Under the pieces are notes generated by a model that was given only the letters and a program-made list of their open reading frames with translations, did no database searches and was not told the DNA's origin. 47,117 nt of DNA from Catenovulum agarivorans DS-2 (GTDB taxonomy: Bacteria > Pseudomonadota > Gammaproteobacteria > Enterobacterales > Alteromonadaceae). The stretch covers positions 1 through 47,117 of the forward strand of contig NZ_ARZY01000036.1 of the NCBI RefSeq assembly GCF_000568405.1, written 5' to 3'. Made by a program: the position numbers and the translations under genes. Shown here piece by piece: positions 33,211 to 41,444 of the stretch; position 1 is the first letter of the stretch; every line of letters begins with the position of its first letter.

Positions 33211-34494
33211 ATGACAGTAAATGAAAAGAAAAAACCAATACTCGGTGCAATTGCCGACGACTTTACTGGCGCGTCAGACCTAGCGAGTTTTTTGCTAAAA
33301 GGTGGCTTAAAAGTTGTGCAAATAAATGGGGTGCCAAGCCAAGATATTGAATTAGCTGATGATGTTGATGCAATTGTAGTTGCACTTAAATCACGCACTT
33401 GTGCAATTAACCAAGCGATTAGCGACTCAACCGCCAGCCTTGCTTGGTTACAGCAACAAGGTTGCCAAAAATTTTATTTTAAATATTGCTCTACATTTGA
33501 TTCGACCAGCGAAGGCAATATTGGCCCGGTTACCCAAGCTTTATTAGCCAAACTTGAAAGTGAACAGACAATATTTTGCCCAGCGCTGCCAGTTAACGGC
33601 CGCACAGTTTACCAAGGGCATTTATTTGTGTTTGAGCAGTTGTTGTCAGACAGCCCACTGCGTAACCACCCATTAACGCCCATGTTAGACAGCAATTTAA
33701 TTCGGTTATTACAACCACAATTAGCTGAAGAAAATGCCCAGCGTTTGCAGCTAATGAACTTAGCTAGTCTACACAAACGACCCGCTTACCAAAAAGTAGA
33801 GTCGGCATATTGGGTAGTTGACTGTGTAAATGACAACGACTTGGAAAAAATCGCCCAACTGTTTGCAACCAACCCAGATTACCCATTATTAACCGGTGGC
33901 TCTGGTTTAGGTGAATATATGGCGCGCGAATATGTTAAAGCGGGCTGGCTACAACAAAGCAACACTAGCCACAAAATTACTAAAAACGATGGCAAAACCC
34001 TTATTTTAGCCGGCAGTTGTTCGCAAGCCACACGCAAACAAATTGATGTTGCACGTACACAAGTACCAACACTTGCACTAGATGTTGATGCCATAGCGAC
34101 AGGCCAACTAGACCCAGCAACTGTATTAGGTTGGATAAACATGCAACACAGTGAAGCAGTGGTTTTATATACCTCTGCCGAGCCAGAAAAAGTATTGGCT
34201 GCACAAGCTCAATTTGGCAAAGAGCAAGTCAGCGAAAAAATTGAACAGTGTTTAACTCAAATTGCCAAGCTGGCACGCGAAAACAACATTTTAAATATAG
34301 TGGTCGCGGGTGGAGAGACTTCAGGCGCAATTGTCAGCGGACTTAACTTAACCGCATTTACCGTTGGCCAAAGCATTTGCCCAGGCGTACCTGTAATGCA
34401 AAGCCACCATGCAGACGGTTTAATTGTTGCGCTTAAATCTGGCAACTTTGGTGATGAGAATTTCTTTTTAACTGCGTTGGAGACAATACAATGA
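33211..34494 (+). CDS. otnK: Four-carbon acid-sugar kinase (DUF1537, OtnK-like)
   Basis: This encodes 427 residues. The N-terminal sugar-binding domain (about 8-240) opens with LGAIADDFTGASDLASFLLK, the DUF1537 signature. TGGSGLGEYMA and LAGSCSQATRKQI follow at the domain junction, and the C-terminal nucleotide-binding domain ends with VVAGGETSGAIVSGL. Family members phosphorylate 3-oxo-tetronate, threonate or erythronate at C4. The stop overlaps the start of the OtnC-like gene (ATGA), the usual partner in 3-oxo-tetronate breakdown, favouring OtnK over threonate kinase. No good ribosome binding site is seen ahead of the ATG at 33211. It is divergent from gntR. Exact substrate is inferred from context. 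Confidence 0.88.
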   Translation: MTVNEKKKPILGAIADDFTGASDLASFLLKGGLKVVQINGVPSQDIELADDVDAIVVALKSRTCAINQAISDSTASLAWLQQQGCQKFYFKYCSTFDSTSEGNIGPVTQALLAKLESEQTIFCPALPVNGRTVYQGHLFVFEQLLSDSPLRNHPLTPMLDSNLIRLLQPQLAEENAQRLQLMNLASLHKRPAYQKVESAYWVVDCVNDNDLEKIAQLFATNPDYPLLTGGSGLGEYMAREYVKAGWLQQSNTSHKITKNDGKTLILAGSCSQATRKQIDVARTQVPTLALDVDAIATGQLDPATVLGWINMQHSEAVVLYTSAEPEKVLAAQAQFGKEQVSEKIEQCLTQIAKLARENNILNIVVAGGETSGAIVSGLNLTAFTVGQSICPGVPVMQSHHADGLIVALKSGNFGDENFFLTALETIQ

Positions 34495-35123
34495 CCCCAT
34501 TAGCGCTAGCTCGTGAACAAATGGTGACACTGGGTAAATCTATGTTTGATAGAGGTTTAACCCCAGGTGCCTCAGCAAATATAAGTATAAAAGTGGAAGA
34601 AGGTTTTTTAATGACCCCAACAGGCTCATGCATTGGCTTTTTAGATGCTGAGACTTTAAGTTTGTTGGATGAAAACGGCAACTTAATCAGTGGTGATAAA
34701 CCTTCAAAAGAATTTATTTTACACAAAGCTATGTACGACCAACGCCCAGATGCTGGTGCAGTTATTCACCTGCATAGCACTTGGTCAACTGCGCTTTCAT
34801 GCAAAGCAGATTTAAATCCGGATGATGTTATTCCGCCATTAACCCCATATTTAATTATGCGTTTAGGTCGTATTGGTTTAGTCCCTTATTTTCCACCAGG
34901 GGCGGCTGAATTAGGTGCTGCAGTGCGCGAAAAGGCAGCTGCACACGCAGGTATTTTAATGGCTAACCATGGGCCAATAGTGTCCGGTAAAGATTTAATT
35001 ACCGCCATGTTTAACATGGAAGAGCTAGAAGAAAGTGCCAAATTAATGCTGTTGTTAGAAGGCAAAAATGTAAACCCGTTGGCTGAGTCTGATCGCCAAG
35101 AATTATTAGCCCGATTCGGCTAA
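34491..35123 (+). CDS. otnC: OtnC-like 3-oxo-tetronate 4-phosphate decarboxylase (class II aldolase)
   Basis: This is a single-domain class II aldolase/adducin protein of 210 residues. E74 in PSKEFILHK is the catalytic acid/base; H93 and H95 in IHLHSTW and H160 in ANHGP are the zinc ligands. LTPGASANISIK near residue 23 forms the phosphate loop region. The known reaction of the orthologue is decarboxylation of 3-oxo-tetronate 4-phosphate to dihydroxyacetone phosphate and CO2, which matches the tpiA gene in the same cluster. Overlap with the kinase gene by 4 bases shows coupling. Unlike the two-domain relative at 21072 its active site is complete. Confidence 0.88.
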   Translation: MTPLALAREQMVTLGKSMFDRGLTPGASANISIKVEEGFLMTPTGSCIGFLDAETLSLLDENGNLISGDKPSKEFILHKAMYDQRPDAGAVIHLHSTWSTALSCKADLNPDDVIPPLTPYLIMRLGRIGLVPYFPPGAAELGAAVREKAAAHAGILMANHGPIVSGKDLITAMFNMEELEESAKLMLLLEGKNVNPLAESDRQELLARFG

Positions 35124-35149
35124 AGCAAGGAAAAAGATAGGAAAACATA

Positions 35150-35434
35150 ATGTACGTAGTCACAGTCGATTTTATAATTAAACCAGCACACCTAGCTGAA
35201 TTTTTACCAGCCATGATGGAAAATGCGAAAACTTCATTAGAAGTGGAACCTGAGTGCACATACTTTGACGTATGCCAAAGTGAAAGCAAAAGTAACCACA
35301 TATTTTTGTACGAAATTTACAACTCAGAAAAAGCCTTTCAAGACCACCTAGCCAGTGAGCACTTTAAGCTGTTTAGTCAAACCGTTGAAAACTGGGTTGA
35401 ATCAAAAGCAGTGAATATATTCAACCGCTGTTAA
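35150..35434 (+). CDS. ABM-domain (YgiN/LsrG-like) small protein
   Basis: This encodes 94 residues forming a dimeric alpha/beta-barrel ABM domain: VTVDFIIKPAHLAEF at the start, ECTYFDVCQSE in the middle and YEIYNSEKAFQDHLASEHF as the conserved second half with histidines. The family contains monooxygenases but also isomerases such as LsrG, which acts on a phosphorylated carbohydrate. It is the third gene of the kinase-decarboxylase operon (26-base gap). Since a recognised OtnI-type isomerase is missing here, an isomerase role on the acid sugar is an attractive inference. A hairpin at 35453-35473 ends the operon. Confidence 0.82.
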   Translation: MYVVTVDFIIKPAHLAEFLPAMMENAKTSLEVEPECTYFDVCQSESKSNHIFLYEIYNSEKAFQDHLASEHFKLFSQTVENWVESKAVNIFNRC

Positions 35435-35452
35435 GTTATATAAGTTAGATGA

Positions 35453-35473
35453 ATAGCCCCGCAATGGGGCTAT
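35453..35473 (+). terminator. Terminator-like hairpin after the kinase-decarboxylase operon
   Basis: A perfect 8-bp stem, ATAGCCCC (35453-35460) with GGGGCTAT (35466-35473), lies 18 bases past the ABM gene stop. The following sequence, ATTCGTTT, is moderately T-rich. Confidence 0.65.
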
Positions 35474-35504
35474 ATTCGTTTCCCGCCAGGCGCCAGCATC
35501 TAAA

Positions 35505-35687
35505 TTGTTTTTAACCACAGGTGAAAAAGAAACTGAAATTGACTGTTTTGGTAAGCCGGCATTTCCATACTTTGGTCTGTTGATTTTAGATGTCATTAAT
35601 CGCACTGAAAATTCAATGACACAGGCGCATACCTTTAAAGCCGTTGAATTGAGTATGTTGGCGCAAAAACAAGCGGATTCACTTTAA
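35505..35687 (+). pseudogene. Possible gene fragment
   Basis: An open frame of 60 codons from a TTG has protein-like composition (EKETEIDCFGKPAFPYFGLL, later THE MTQAHTFKAVELSML region) but no RBS and no recognised domain. The frame extends upstream to a stop inside the terminator hairpin. It may be the surviving 3' end of a lost gene. The rest of the 35435-35769 gap holds only that hairpin and the promoter region of the chemoreceptor. Confidence 0.25.
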
Positions 35688-35769
35688 CTTAACTCGCTTG
35701 GAAATAAATACTGTACTATATTTGATGGGTTAACTTTTCTCGGCGCTAAGCAAAGTTTTAGGGACATAG

Positions 35770-37815
35770 ATGAACTTAATCCATCAAATTAGTATAAAAA
35801 CACGCATCATTATTTTGGTTATTATTCCGCTAGTTGCGACCTTGTATTTCGCAAATGGCCGGCTCAATCAAGCTCAGCAAGAACTTAGTAACGTTGAGAA
35901 GCTTGAAGTGCTACAGCAGTATATTGATACCGTATCGCCACTTATTTCTGGCTTGCAGGTAGAGCGCCTTTATACAACCCTGTATGTAAACAAAAAAGAT
36001 CATGAAATCGCGGACTATAAATCACAATTACAACAAAGCCGACGTCCGGTTGATAAAGCGCTAGCAAGTTATAGAAAGTTTATCGCCAATACCGAGGCGT
36101 TAAATCAGTTTAGTGAATTACAAAAATATATAAAACAAGCAAAAATACGCTTAGATAAGCTAAACGTGATAAGAGACTTGGCCGACCAAAAAATCAAAAA
36201 CACCCCAGATCCAGAAAACCCTGGACAAAAAATATGGACATTGCTTTCGTATAAAGTGGCTTCACAAATTTTAATAGACAGTGTTCACCAAGTAATTTTG
36301 CTTTCAAGCGGCAATAAAGAGCTGTCTAATTTGACCAATGCTTACCATAGCTTAATGAATGCCAAACACACTTCTTTGTTGCTGGTAACTGGTTACTATG
36401 GAGGCTCAAGAGCGCCGCTAAACGTAAACACCTTTGGTGAAATTATAAAATTGGCATTGGTAGAAGATATTTACACCCGAAACTTTGTTAGCTTTGCACC
36501 ACAAGGTTTAGCCGAAACTTTTAAGCGAGAACTTTCCAGCAAAGAAATATACCAATATGTGCGTAATCAATACGAGCAATTAAGACGTAAACACCAAAAA
36601 GCAATAGGAGTACCGTTAGGGGACGAACCCAGAGAATGGCTAGATAAAGGTTTAGAAATAGACGGCTACTACGCGAAAATGATTGATTTAGTATTGCAGC
36701 GTATTGAGCTAGTAAAGGCCGAGTTAGTGGACAATGCACAAGCGGCTGTAACCAATACAATTATTGTTATAGTTGCATTATTGGTCGTTTTAATAACAGT
36801 GTCGTCAAAAATTATCTATAGCATTAACTCGCCACTTAAACAGCTGATGCGTGATTTGACAAAGCTGGCCGATAGCAAAGACATGACCTTGCGCAGCGAC
36901 CTACCAGGAAACAATGAGCTAAGCGAGGTGGGCAAAGCGTTTAATTCATTAATCGAGTCTTTTGAAGATACTTTGTCTATTGTACGTAAAAAAGTATTGT
37001 CTATGGATGACACCAGTAAAGGCGTTGCAAGTTCAATGACTGGTTCAATGCGTTTGATCGACAGCCAAAAAGAAGCGACTGACAGTATATCTGTAGCTGT
37101 TAATCAAATGACAGCCACTATCTATGAAGTGTCGAAGATGTCAACCTCAACCTCAGATACAGTGCAGCGGGCTTATGACCTGTCGATAGAAAGTGAAAAA
37201 GATGCAACTACCTCGAAAGAAACTATGGATAAGCTGTTCGCCGATTTGGGAGACACTGCGTATATAGTTGCCAACTTAAATAACGAAGCTAGCCAAATAA
37301 GCAATATATTGCAGGTGATTAAAGGCATATCAGAACAAACTAACTTGCTTGCGTTAAATGCAGCGATAGAAGCGGCCAGAGCAGGCGAGCAGGGGCGAGG
37401 ATTTGCAGTGGTAGCTGATGAAGTAAGAGAGTTGTCTAAACGCACTCATGAGTCAACCGAGCAAATACAATCGCAGATAGAAACTTTAATCAATGGAGCA
37501 CAAGCGGCAGCTACAAGAATGGAAACGCTACAAACCAATGGACAAAGTGCAGTGCAAGCAGTTGAAAAGAGCACCCAAGCATTTATAACTATAAAAGCTG
37601 AGCTTGACCAAATAACCGACATGGCCAACCAAATAGCAGTTGCAGCTGAAGAACAAACCAATGTTGCAGATGAAATTAACAAGCGCATACATAGCATATC
37701 AGACGAATCAGAAGCTATGTATCAACAAGGCAATGAAACTTTTGATTCAATTAAAACCTTGTCTGCAAACGGTGAAAAACTGAGAAACAATATTGAAGTG
37801 TTTCATTTCAAATAG
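35770..37815 (+). CDS. Methyl-accepting chemotaxis protein with NIT-like sensor domain (paralogue)
   Basis: This encodes 681 residues from the ATG at 35770 with AGGGA upstream. Layout matches the receptor at 8110: TM1 (about 11-27), a helical NIT-like periplasmic domain (to about 320), TM2 (about 327-346), HAMP, and the signalling domain with [19 protein letters not shown]. Similarity extends through the sensor domain (for example LEVLQQYI and LISGLQVERLYTT here against LEVLQKYV and [13 protein letters not shown] there), so the two arose by duplication and may sense related ligands. The C-terminus lacks a CheR/CheB docking pentapeptide. It lies between the acid-sugar operon and the GH3 gene, consistent with taxis linked to this substrate. 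Confidence 0.93.
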   Translation: MNLIHQISIKTRIIILVIIPLVATLYFANGRLNQAQQELSNVEKLEVLQQYIDTVSPLISGLQVERLYTTLYVNKKDHEIADYKSQLQQSRRPVDKALASYRKFIANTEALNQFSELQKYIKQAKIRLDKLNVIRDLADQKIKNTPDPENPGQKIWTLLSYKVASQILIDSVHQVILLSSGNKELSNLTNAYHSLMNAKHTSLLLVTGYYGGSRAPLNVNTFGEIIKLALVEDIYTRNFVSFAPQGLAETFKRELSSKEIYQYVRNQYEQLRRKHQKAIGVPLGDEPREWLDKGLEIDGYYAKMIDLVLQRIELVKAELVDNAQAAVTNTIIVIVALLVVLITVSSKIIYSINSPLKQLMRDLTKLADSKDMTLRSDLPGNNELSEVGKAFNSLIESFEDTLSIVRKKVLSMDDTSKGVASSMTGSMRLIDSQKEATDSISVAVNQMTATIYEVSKMSTSTSDTVQRAYDLSIESEKDATTSKETMDKLFADLGDTAYIVANLNNEASQISNILQVIKGISEQTNLLALNAAIEAARAGEQGRGFAVVADEVRELSKRTHESTEQIQSQIETLINGAQAAATRMETLQTNGQSAVQAVEKSTQAFITIKAELDQITDMANQIAVAAEEQTNVADEINKRIHSISDESEAMYQQGNETFDSIKTLSANGEKLRNNIEVFHFK

Positions 37816-37839
37816 TCTATTTTGTGTTAAGAGAGCGTA

Positions 37840-38283
37840 TTACTGAGTTTTTGCGATAATTTCACTTGCAAGTAATATAGTTATTAAACTGAATAAAGCT
37901 AAAAGGTTTACTAAGCACTGCAAGCCAACAAAATATAGAGTAGAGGCAGCGCGGCTCCAATTTTTAAAGGCTTTGTTGATACGAGCCCATACTAATGGGC
38001 TCCATATTAAGTTTAAAAATACCACCAACATCAATATATGAATTAGGGCTAATAAGCCCCATTGTTGATAATTCAAATCTTCTATTTGTGCGATAGATGT
38101 TTGGATAAATGCAAATACAACACCGAGCAAGCAGAACCCAAGTCCAGCCGAGCCGACTAATAACACGTTTGATCGGTCTATTCTCTGTGCTTGTAAATTG
38201 ACAATTAAGCCGATAAGCGCGCTGATAAGCGCGCCTAAAATGCTTATAACAATCAAGCTAGTTTGACTAATTGCTAAAATCAC
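37840..38283 (-). CDS. Four-helix membrane protein of unknown function
   Basis: This encodes 147 residues from a GTG start at 38283 whose bases overlap the TGA stop of the GH3 gene (GTGA), so translation is coupled. Four hydrophobic segments (about 7-28, 41-62, 76-96 and 115-140) predict an integral inner-membrane protein. A basic RINKAFKNWSR loop separates the last two. No domain is recognised. Coupling to a lipoprotein glycosidase is unusual and suggests a supporting role, though it might be simple operon packing. It converges on the chemoreceptor with a 24-base gap. Confidence 0.75.
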   Translation of the reverse strand: MILAISQTSLIVISILGALISALIGLIVNLQAQRIDRSNVLLVGSAGLGFCLLGVVFAFIQTSIAQIEDLNYQQWGLLALIHILMLVVFLNLIWSPLVWARINKAFKNWSRAASTLYFVGLQCLVNLLALFSLITILLASEIIAKTQ

Positions 38284-40907
38284 TTAGATTTGCCTATGGC
38301 AACGACGATCTTAGAAATTTGCTGTGATGGAATTTTAATCCCTTGACCACTACCAACCGAAACCATCAATTTACCCTTATACTTTTGTTTATCACCATTA
38401 TTGTCAACATAAGTCAGCTGATCTTTATTGACGACTAAATTGAGTGTTTTAGTTGAATTGGCGGATATATTATTACGCTCAAATTTAACCAGTTGACGAA
38501 TAGGCGTTTCTACGGGAGCGTTAGGCATAGACAAGTAAACTTGTGTCACTTCGTCTGCATCAATTGCAGATTGGTTTGTTACATCCACAACTAGGTGCAA
38601 ATTACCTTTGTTGTCAAAGTGGTGTTTGTTTATCTCATAGCTGAAGTCTGCATAACTTAAACCATATCCAAATGGATACAACACCTCACCTTTAAAGTAT
38701 TTATAGGTACGGTTTTGCATGCTGTAATCTTTGAAATCAGGTAAATCAGCAACCGATTTATAAAACGTAACAGGTAATTTACCCGATGGGCTAGTGTCAC
38801 CATAAATAATGTTTGTTAATGCGCTACCCGTAGCTTCGCCGGGATAAAAGCCCTGAATAACTGCGTCGAGGTACTCATCTTCCCAATTCAGTGCCATAGC
38901 GCTACCACTCATATTGACCAAAATTACAGGTTTACCCAGCTGTTTTAGTTTTTTGAGTAAAACTTGTTGGCTGGCAGGTAGTTTTAAGTGGGTTCGGTCG
39001 CCACGAGAGAATCCATCTAATTCCAGTGGCATTTCTTCGCCCTCTAAGTTTGCTGTTATACCACCAACAAAAATGACAACATCAGCTTTTGCTGCCGCAG
39101 TTAAAGCTTGTTGTTCAAGGTCTTGTCCTACATCTATCCAAGATAGGTTGACCATAGGTTCAATAACATTGCTGTGCCAATATGAATGCAATTTAGATTC
39201 AGCATTAAACTGGTATTTTTGTCCTTGTACGAGTTTAATCGCGCTATTTACAGGCTTGCCATTAATGGTAAAGCTGATATTTTTTGCTGAGAATTGGTAT
39301 TCAGCCGTTTTTGTTGGTTTGATAAAGCCACGCCAACGCACCGAAAATTCTTGTTCAGGCTTGCCATTGATAGGTGAATTTTTCCAATGGTAATTAATTT
39401 GCGTGTCTAATTGGCGTTTTACGGGTTGGTTTCCAAAATGCGGGTTGGCAAAATACTCAGTTATCAACCCCGCTTGTTCTTGGCCTTTGTAGTCAAGACT
39501 GACAAACTCACTTGCAGGCACAGTTTGATAATGGGTATATATTTCGTCGATTAAGCTAGTGCCTACATGGTAAGAAAATTGCGCATCAGCCAGTCTATTT
39601 TCAAAAGCCGCTTTTGGTGTTATTGGCTGAATAGGCGTGCCATGATAGTTACCCACCAATATAGATTGGTTATCTGCATTTGGGCCAATTAATGCAATTT
39701 TTGCATTTTTATTCAAAGGTAAAATACCATTGTTTTTTAGCAGTACCATAGATTTTTCAGCGGCCTCTGTCGCCAATGCTAAATGGTACTCAGAGCCAAC
39801 AACACTTGTTGGAATTTGTGCATAAGCAACTTGGTCGCTTGAATCAAACATGCCTAATTTAAAACGCGCATAAAATAATCGATAGAGTGCATTATCTATG
39901 GTTTTTTCATCAATTAAACCTTGTTTAACCGCTTCAATCAGATAACTAAAAGTATTGCCGTGATGATCGCCACAGTTTAAATCTGTACCTGTTTTTACCG
40001 CCATAGCTGCAGCTTTTGCTTCTGTGTCTACAATATGGTGTGATTTAGGATCGTAAAAGTCTGCAATTGCGCCGCAGTCGGAAACCATATAACCATTAAA
40101 GTTAAATTCGTCGCGTAGTTTGTTTTGGATTAGCTCATAGTTGCCGCATGCGGGTGTGCCATTTACACTGTTGTATGCACACATAATGGATGACACATTT
40201 GTTTGTGCAATGGTGTCTTTAAAGGCTAGTAGATAGGTTTCGGCCAAATCTTTCGCTGTGGCATTGTAATTGTCGCTGTGCCTTGAAATTTCTGGACCAC
40301 TGTGCACTGCATAGTGCTTTAATGTAGCGACAGATTTCAAGTAAGTGTCATCGTCACCCTGCAAGCCATTTACAAAATTAACCGCAATGCGTGTCGTTAA
40401 ATAAGGGTCTTCACCGTAAGTCTCTTGACCACGTCCCCATCGAGGATCCCTAAAAATGTTAATATTGGGCGACCAGTACGTTAAGCCTGTATACATACTG
40501 CGATTGCCATCGGCTAAAAAGGCATGGTGTTTGGCTCGACCCTCTTCAGAAATTGCAGAGGCTACTTTATATATTAATGCTTCGTCAAAAGTAGCGGCTA
40601 AACCAATCGCTTGTGGGTACACAGTAGCGCTGCCAGCTCTCGCAACGCCATGTAGTGCTTCATTCCACCAGTTGTATTCGGCAATGCCCAATCGGGGAAT
40701 TGCGGGCGACTTATCAAACATTTGGCTGACTTTTTCTTCAAGGGTTAATCTGCTGATTAAATCTTGTGTTCGCTGTGCAAAACTTAATGACTGATTTTGA
40801 AATGGGAGTTGTTTAGTCTGTGGTTGTGTGTTTTCAGTTAGCGTGCACCCAGCAACAACTGCAGTTGCGGCACAGGCAAATAAAAGTGCTTGGGATATTT
40901 TTGTCAT
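38280..40907 (-). CDS. GH3 lipoprotein beta-glycosidase with PA14 insert (xylosidase-like)
   Basis: This encodes 875 residues from the ATG at 40907; an in-frame upstream start at 40982 would bury the lipoprotein signal. The lipobox VAGC puts the lipidated cysteine at residue 21. The GH3 N-terminal barrel has NEALHGVARAG and the nucleophile aspartate (about D277) in GYMVSDCGA. The C-terminal sandwich is interrupted by a PA14 domain (about 480-590), and a fibronectin-III-like domain ends the protein. The ALHGVARAG-ATVYPQAIGLAATFD pattern is typical of beta-xylosidase/arabinofuranosidase members. It probably removes xylose or glucose from oligosaccharides at the outer membrane or in the periplasm. 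It is divergent from the TonB receptor, sharing a 537-bp regulatory region. Confidence 0.92.
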   Translation of the reverse strand: MTKISQALLFACAATAVVAGCTLTENTQPQTKQLPFQNQSLSFAQRTQDLISRLTLEEKVSQMFDKSPAIPRLGIAEYNWWNEALHGVARAGSATVYPQAIGLAATFDEALIYKVASAISEEGRAKHHAFLADGNRSMYTGLTYWSPNINIFRDPRWGRGQETYGEDPYLTTRIAVNFVNGLQGDDDTYLKSVATLKHYAVHSGPEISRHSDNYNATAKDLAETYLLAFKDTIAQTNVSSIMCAYNSVNGTPACGNYELIQNKLRDEFNFNGYMVSDCGAIADFYDPKSHHIVDTEAKAAAMAVKTGTDLNCGDHHGNTFSYLIEAVKQGLIDEKTIDNALYRLFYARFKLGMFDSSDQVAYAQIPTSVVGSEYHLALATEAAEKSMVLLKNNGILPLNKNAKIALIGPNADNQSILVGNYHGTPIQPITPKAAFENRLADAQFSYHVGTSLIDEIYTHYQTVPASEFVSLDYKGQEQAGLITEYFANPHFGNQPVKRQLDTQINYHWKNSPINGKPEQEFSVRWRGFIKPTKTAEYQFSAKNISFTINGKPVNSAIKLVQGQKYQFNAESKLHSYWHSNVIEPMVNLSWIDVGQDLEQQALTAAAKADVVIFVGGITANLEGEEMPLELDGFSRGDRTHLKLPASQQVLLKKLKQLGKPVILVNMSGSAMALNWEDEYLDAVIQGFYPGEATGSALTNIIYGDTSPSGKLPVTFYKSVADLPDFKDYSMQNRTYKYFKGEVLYPFGYGLSYADFSYEINKHHFDNKGNLHLVVDVTNQSAIDADEVTQVYLSMPNAPVETPIRQLVKFERNNISANSTKTLNLVVNKDQLTYVDNNGDKQKYKGKLMVSVGSGQGIKIPSQQISKIVVAIGKSK

Positions 40908-41444
40908 TTTAAGAATAACCTTTTGGTTTTTAGCATTAGGCGCTGAGCCTAACAACTCAGATTTGGTTATTCGTCTAACCACTTGTAAAAGCGCTAATTT
41001 GAACGTTCAGATTTACGTTTACCGATAACTACAGACTAAAGATCACTCCGACCAATGGTCATTTATGAAATTTTACAACCGAACTTAGCCTATTATGCAC
41101 AGGTACTATGGCCATTATGTTTATTTATGAAACTTGCGCGATTGTGATAGGGTTGCTGACAACCAAAGCTCGACCAGCATGTGAATTTTTTGTAATTATT
41201 TAGGGTGGGTAAATCTATGCCTAGGTTCAACATTCGGTTGTACAGGTATTTGAACGCTTATTGGTTTTGTTTTAACCTTTGAAAATAAATGAATTTCTTT
41301 ATCGAGTTAGTTCAACTGAAAGTTGAACGTTCAAATTTGACGCAATGTAGCGGCTAAGTCGAATAGGCAAGGGAAGGTTGATAAATTTTAACCTGCATAT
41401 AACAAGGCTGGGTAATCAAACTCAGTTATAAAGGGTATAAAAAC
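40908..41444. promoter_or_regulatory. Divergent regulatory region with two palindromic operators
   Basis: TTGAACGTTCAG (40999-41010) and TTGAACGTTCAA (41323-41334, a perfect palindrome) lie near the GH3 and TonB-receptor ends. A partial copy, TTGAACGCTTA, is at about 41251-41261. Central CG with symmetrical arms is the LacI-family operator style. No lacI-type gene is in the window. No ORF of note is present in these 537 bases. Confidence 0.6.

Noticed and set aside
35690-35769. Sigma-28 type flagellar/chemotaxis promoter before the second chemoreceptor
   Set aside because: GGCGCTAA is only a partial match to the -10 GCCGATAA and no TAAA lies at the right distance.
38914-39393. Plus-strand frame of 159 codons within the GH3 gene
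   Set aside because: It is antisense to the conserved PA14/GH3 region and has no RBS or recognisable motif.
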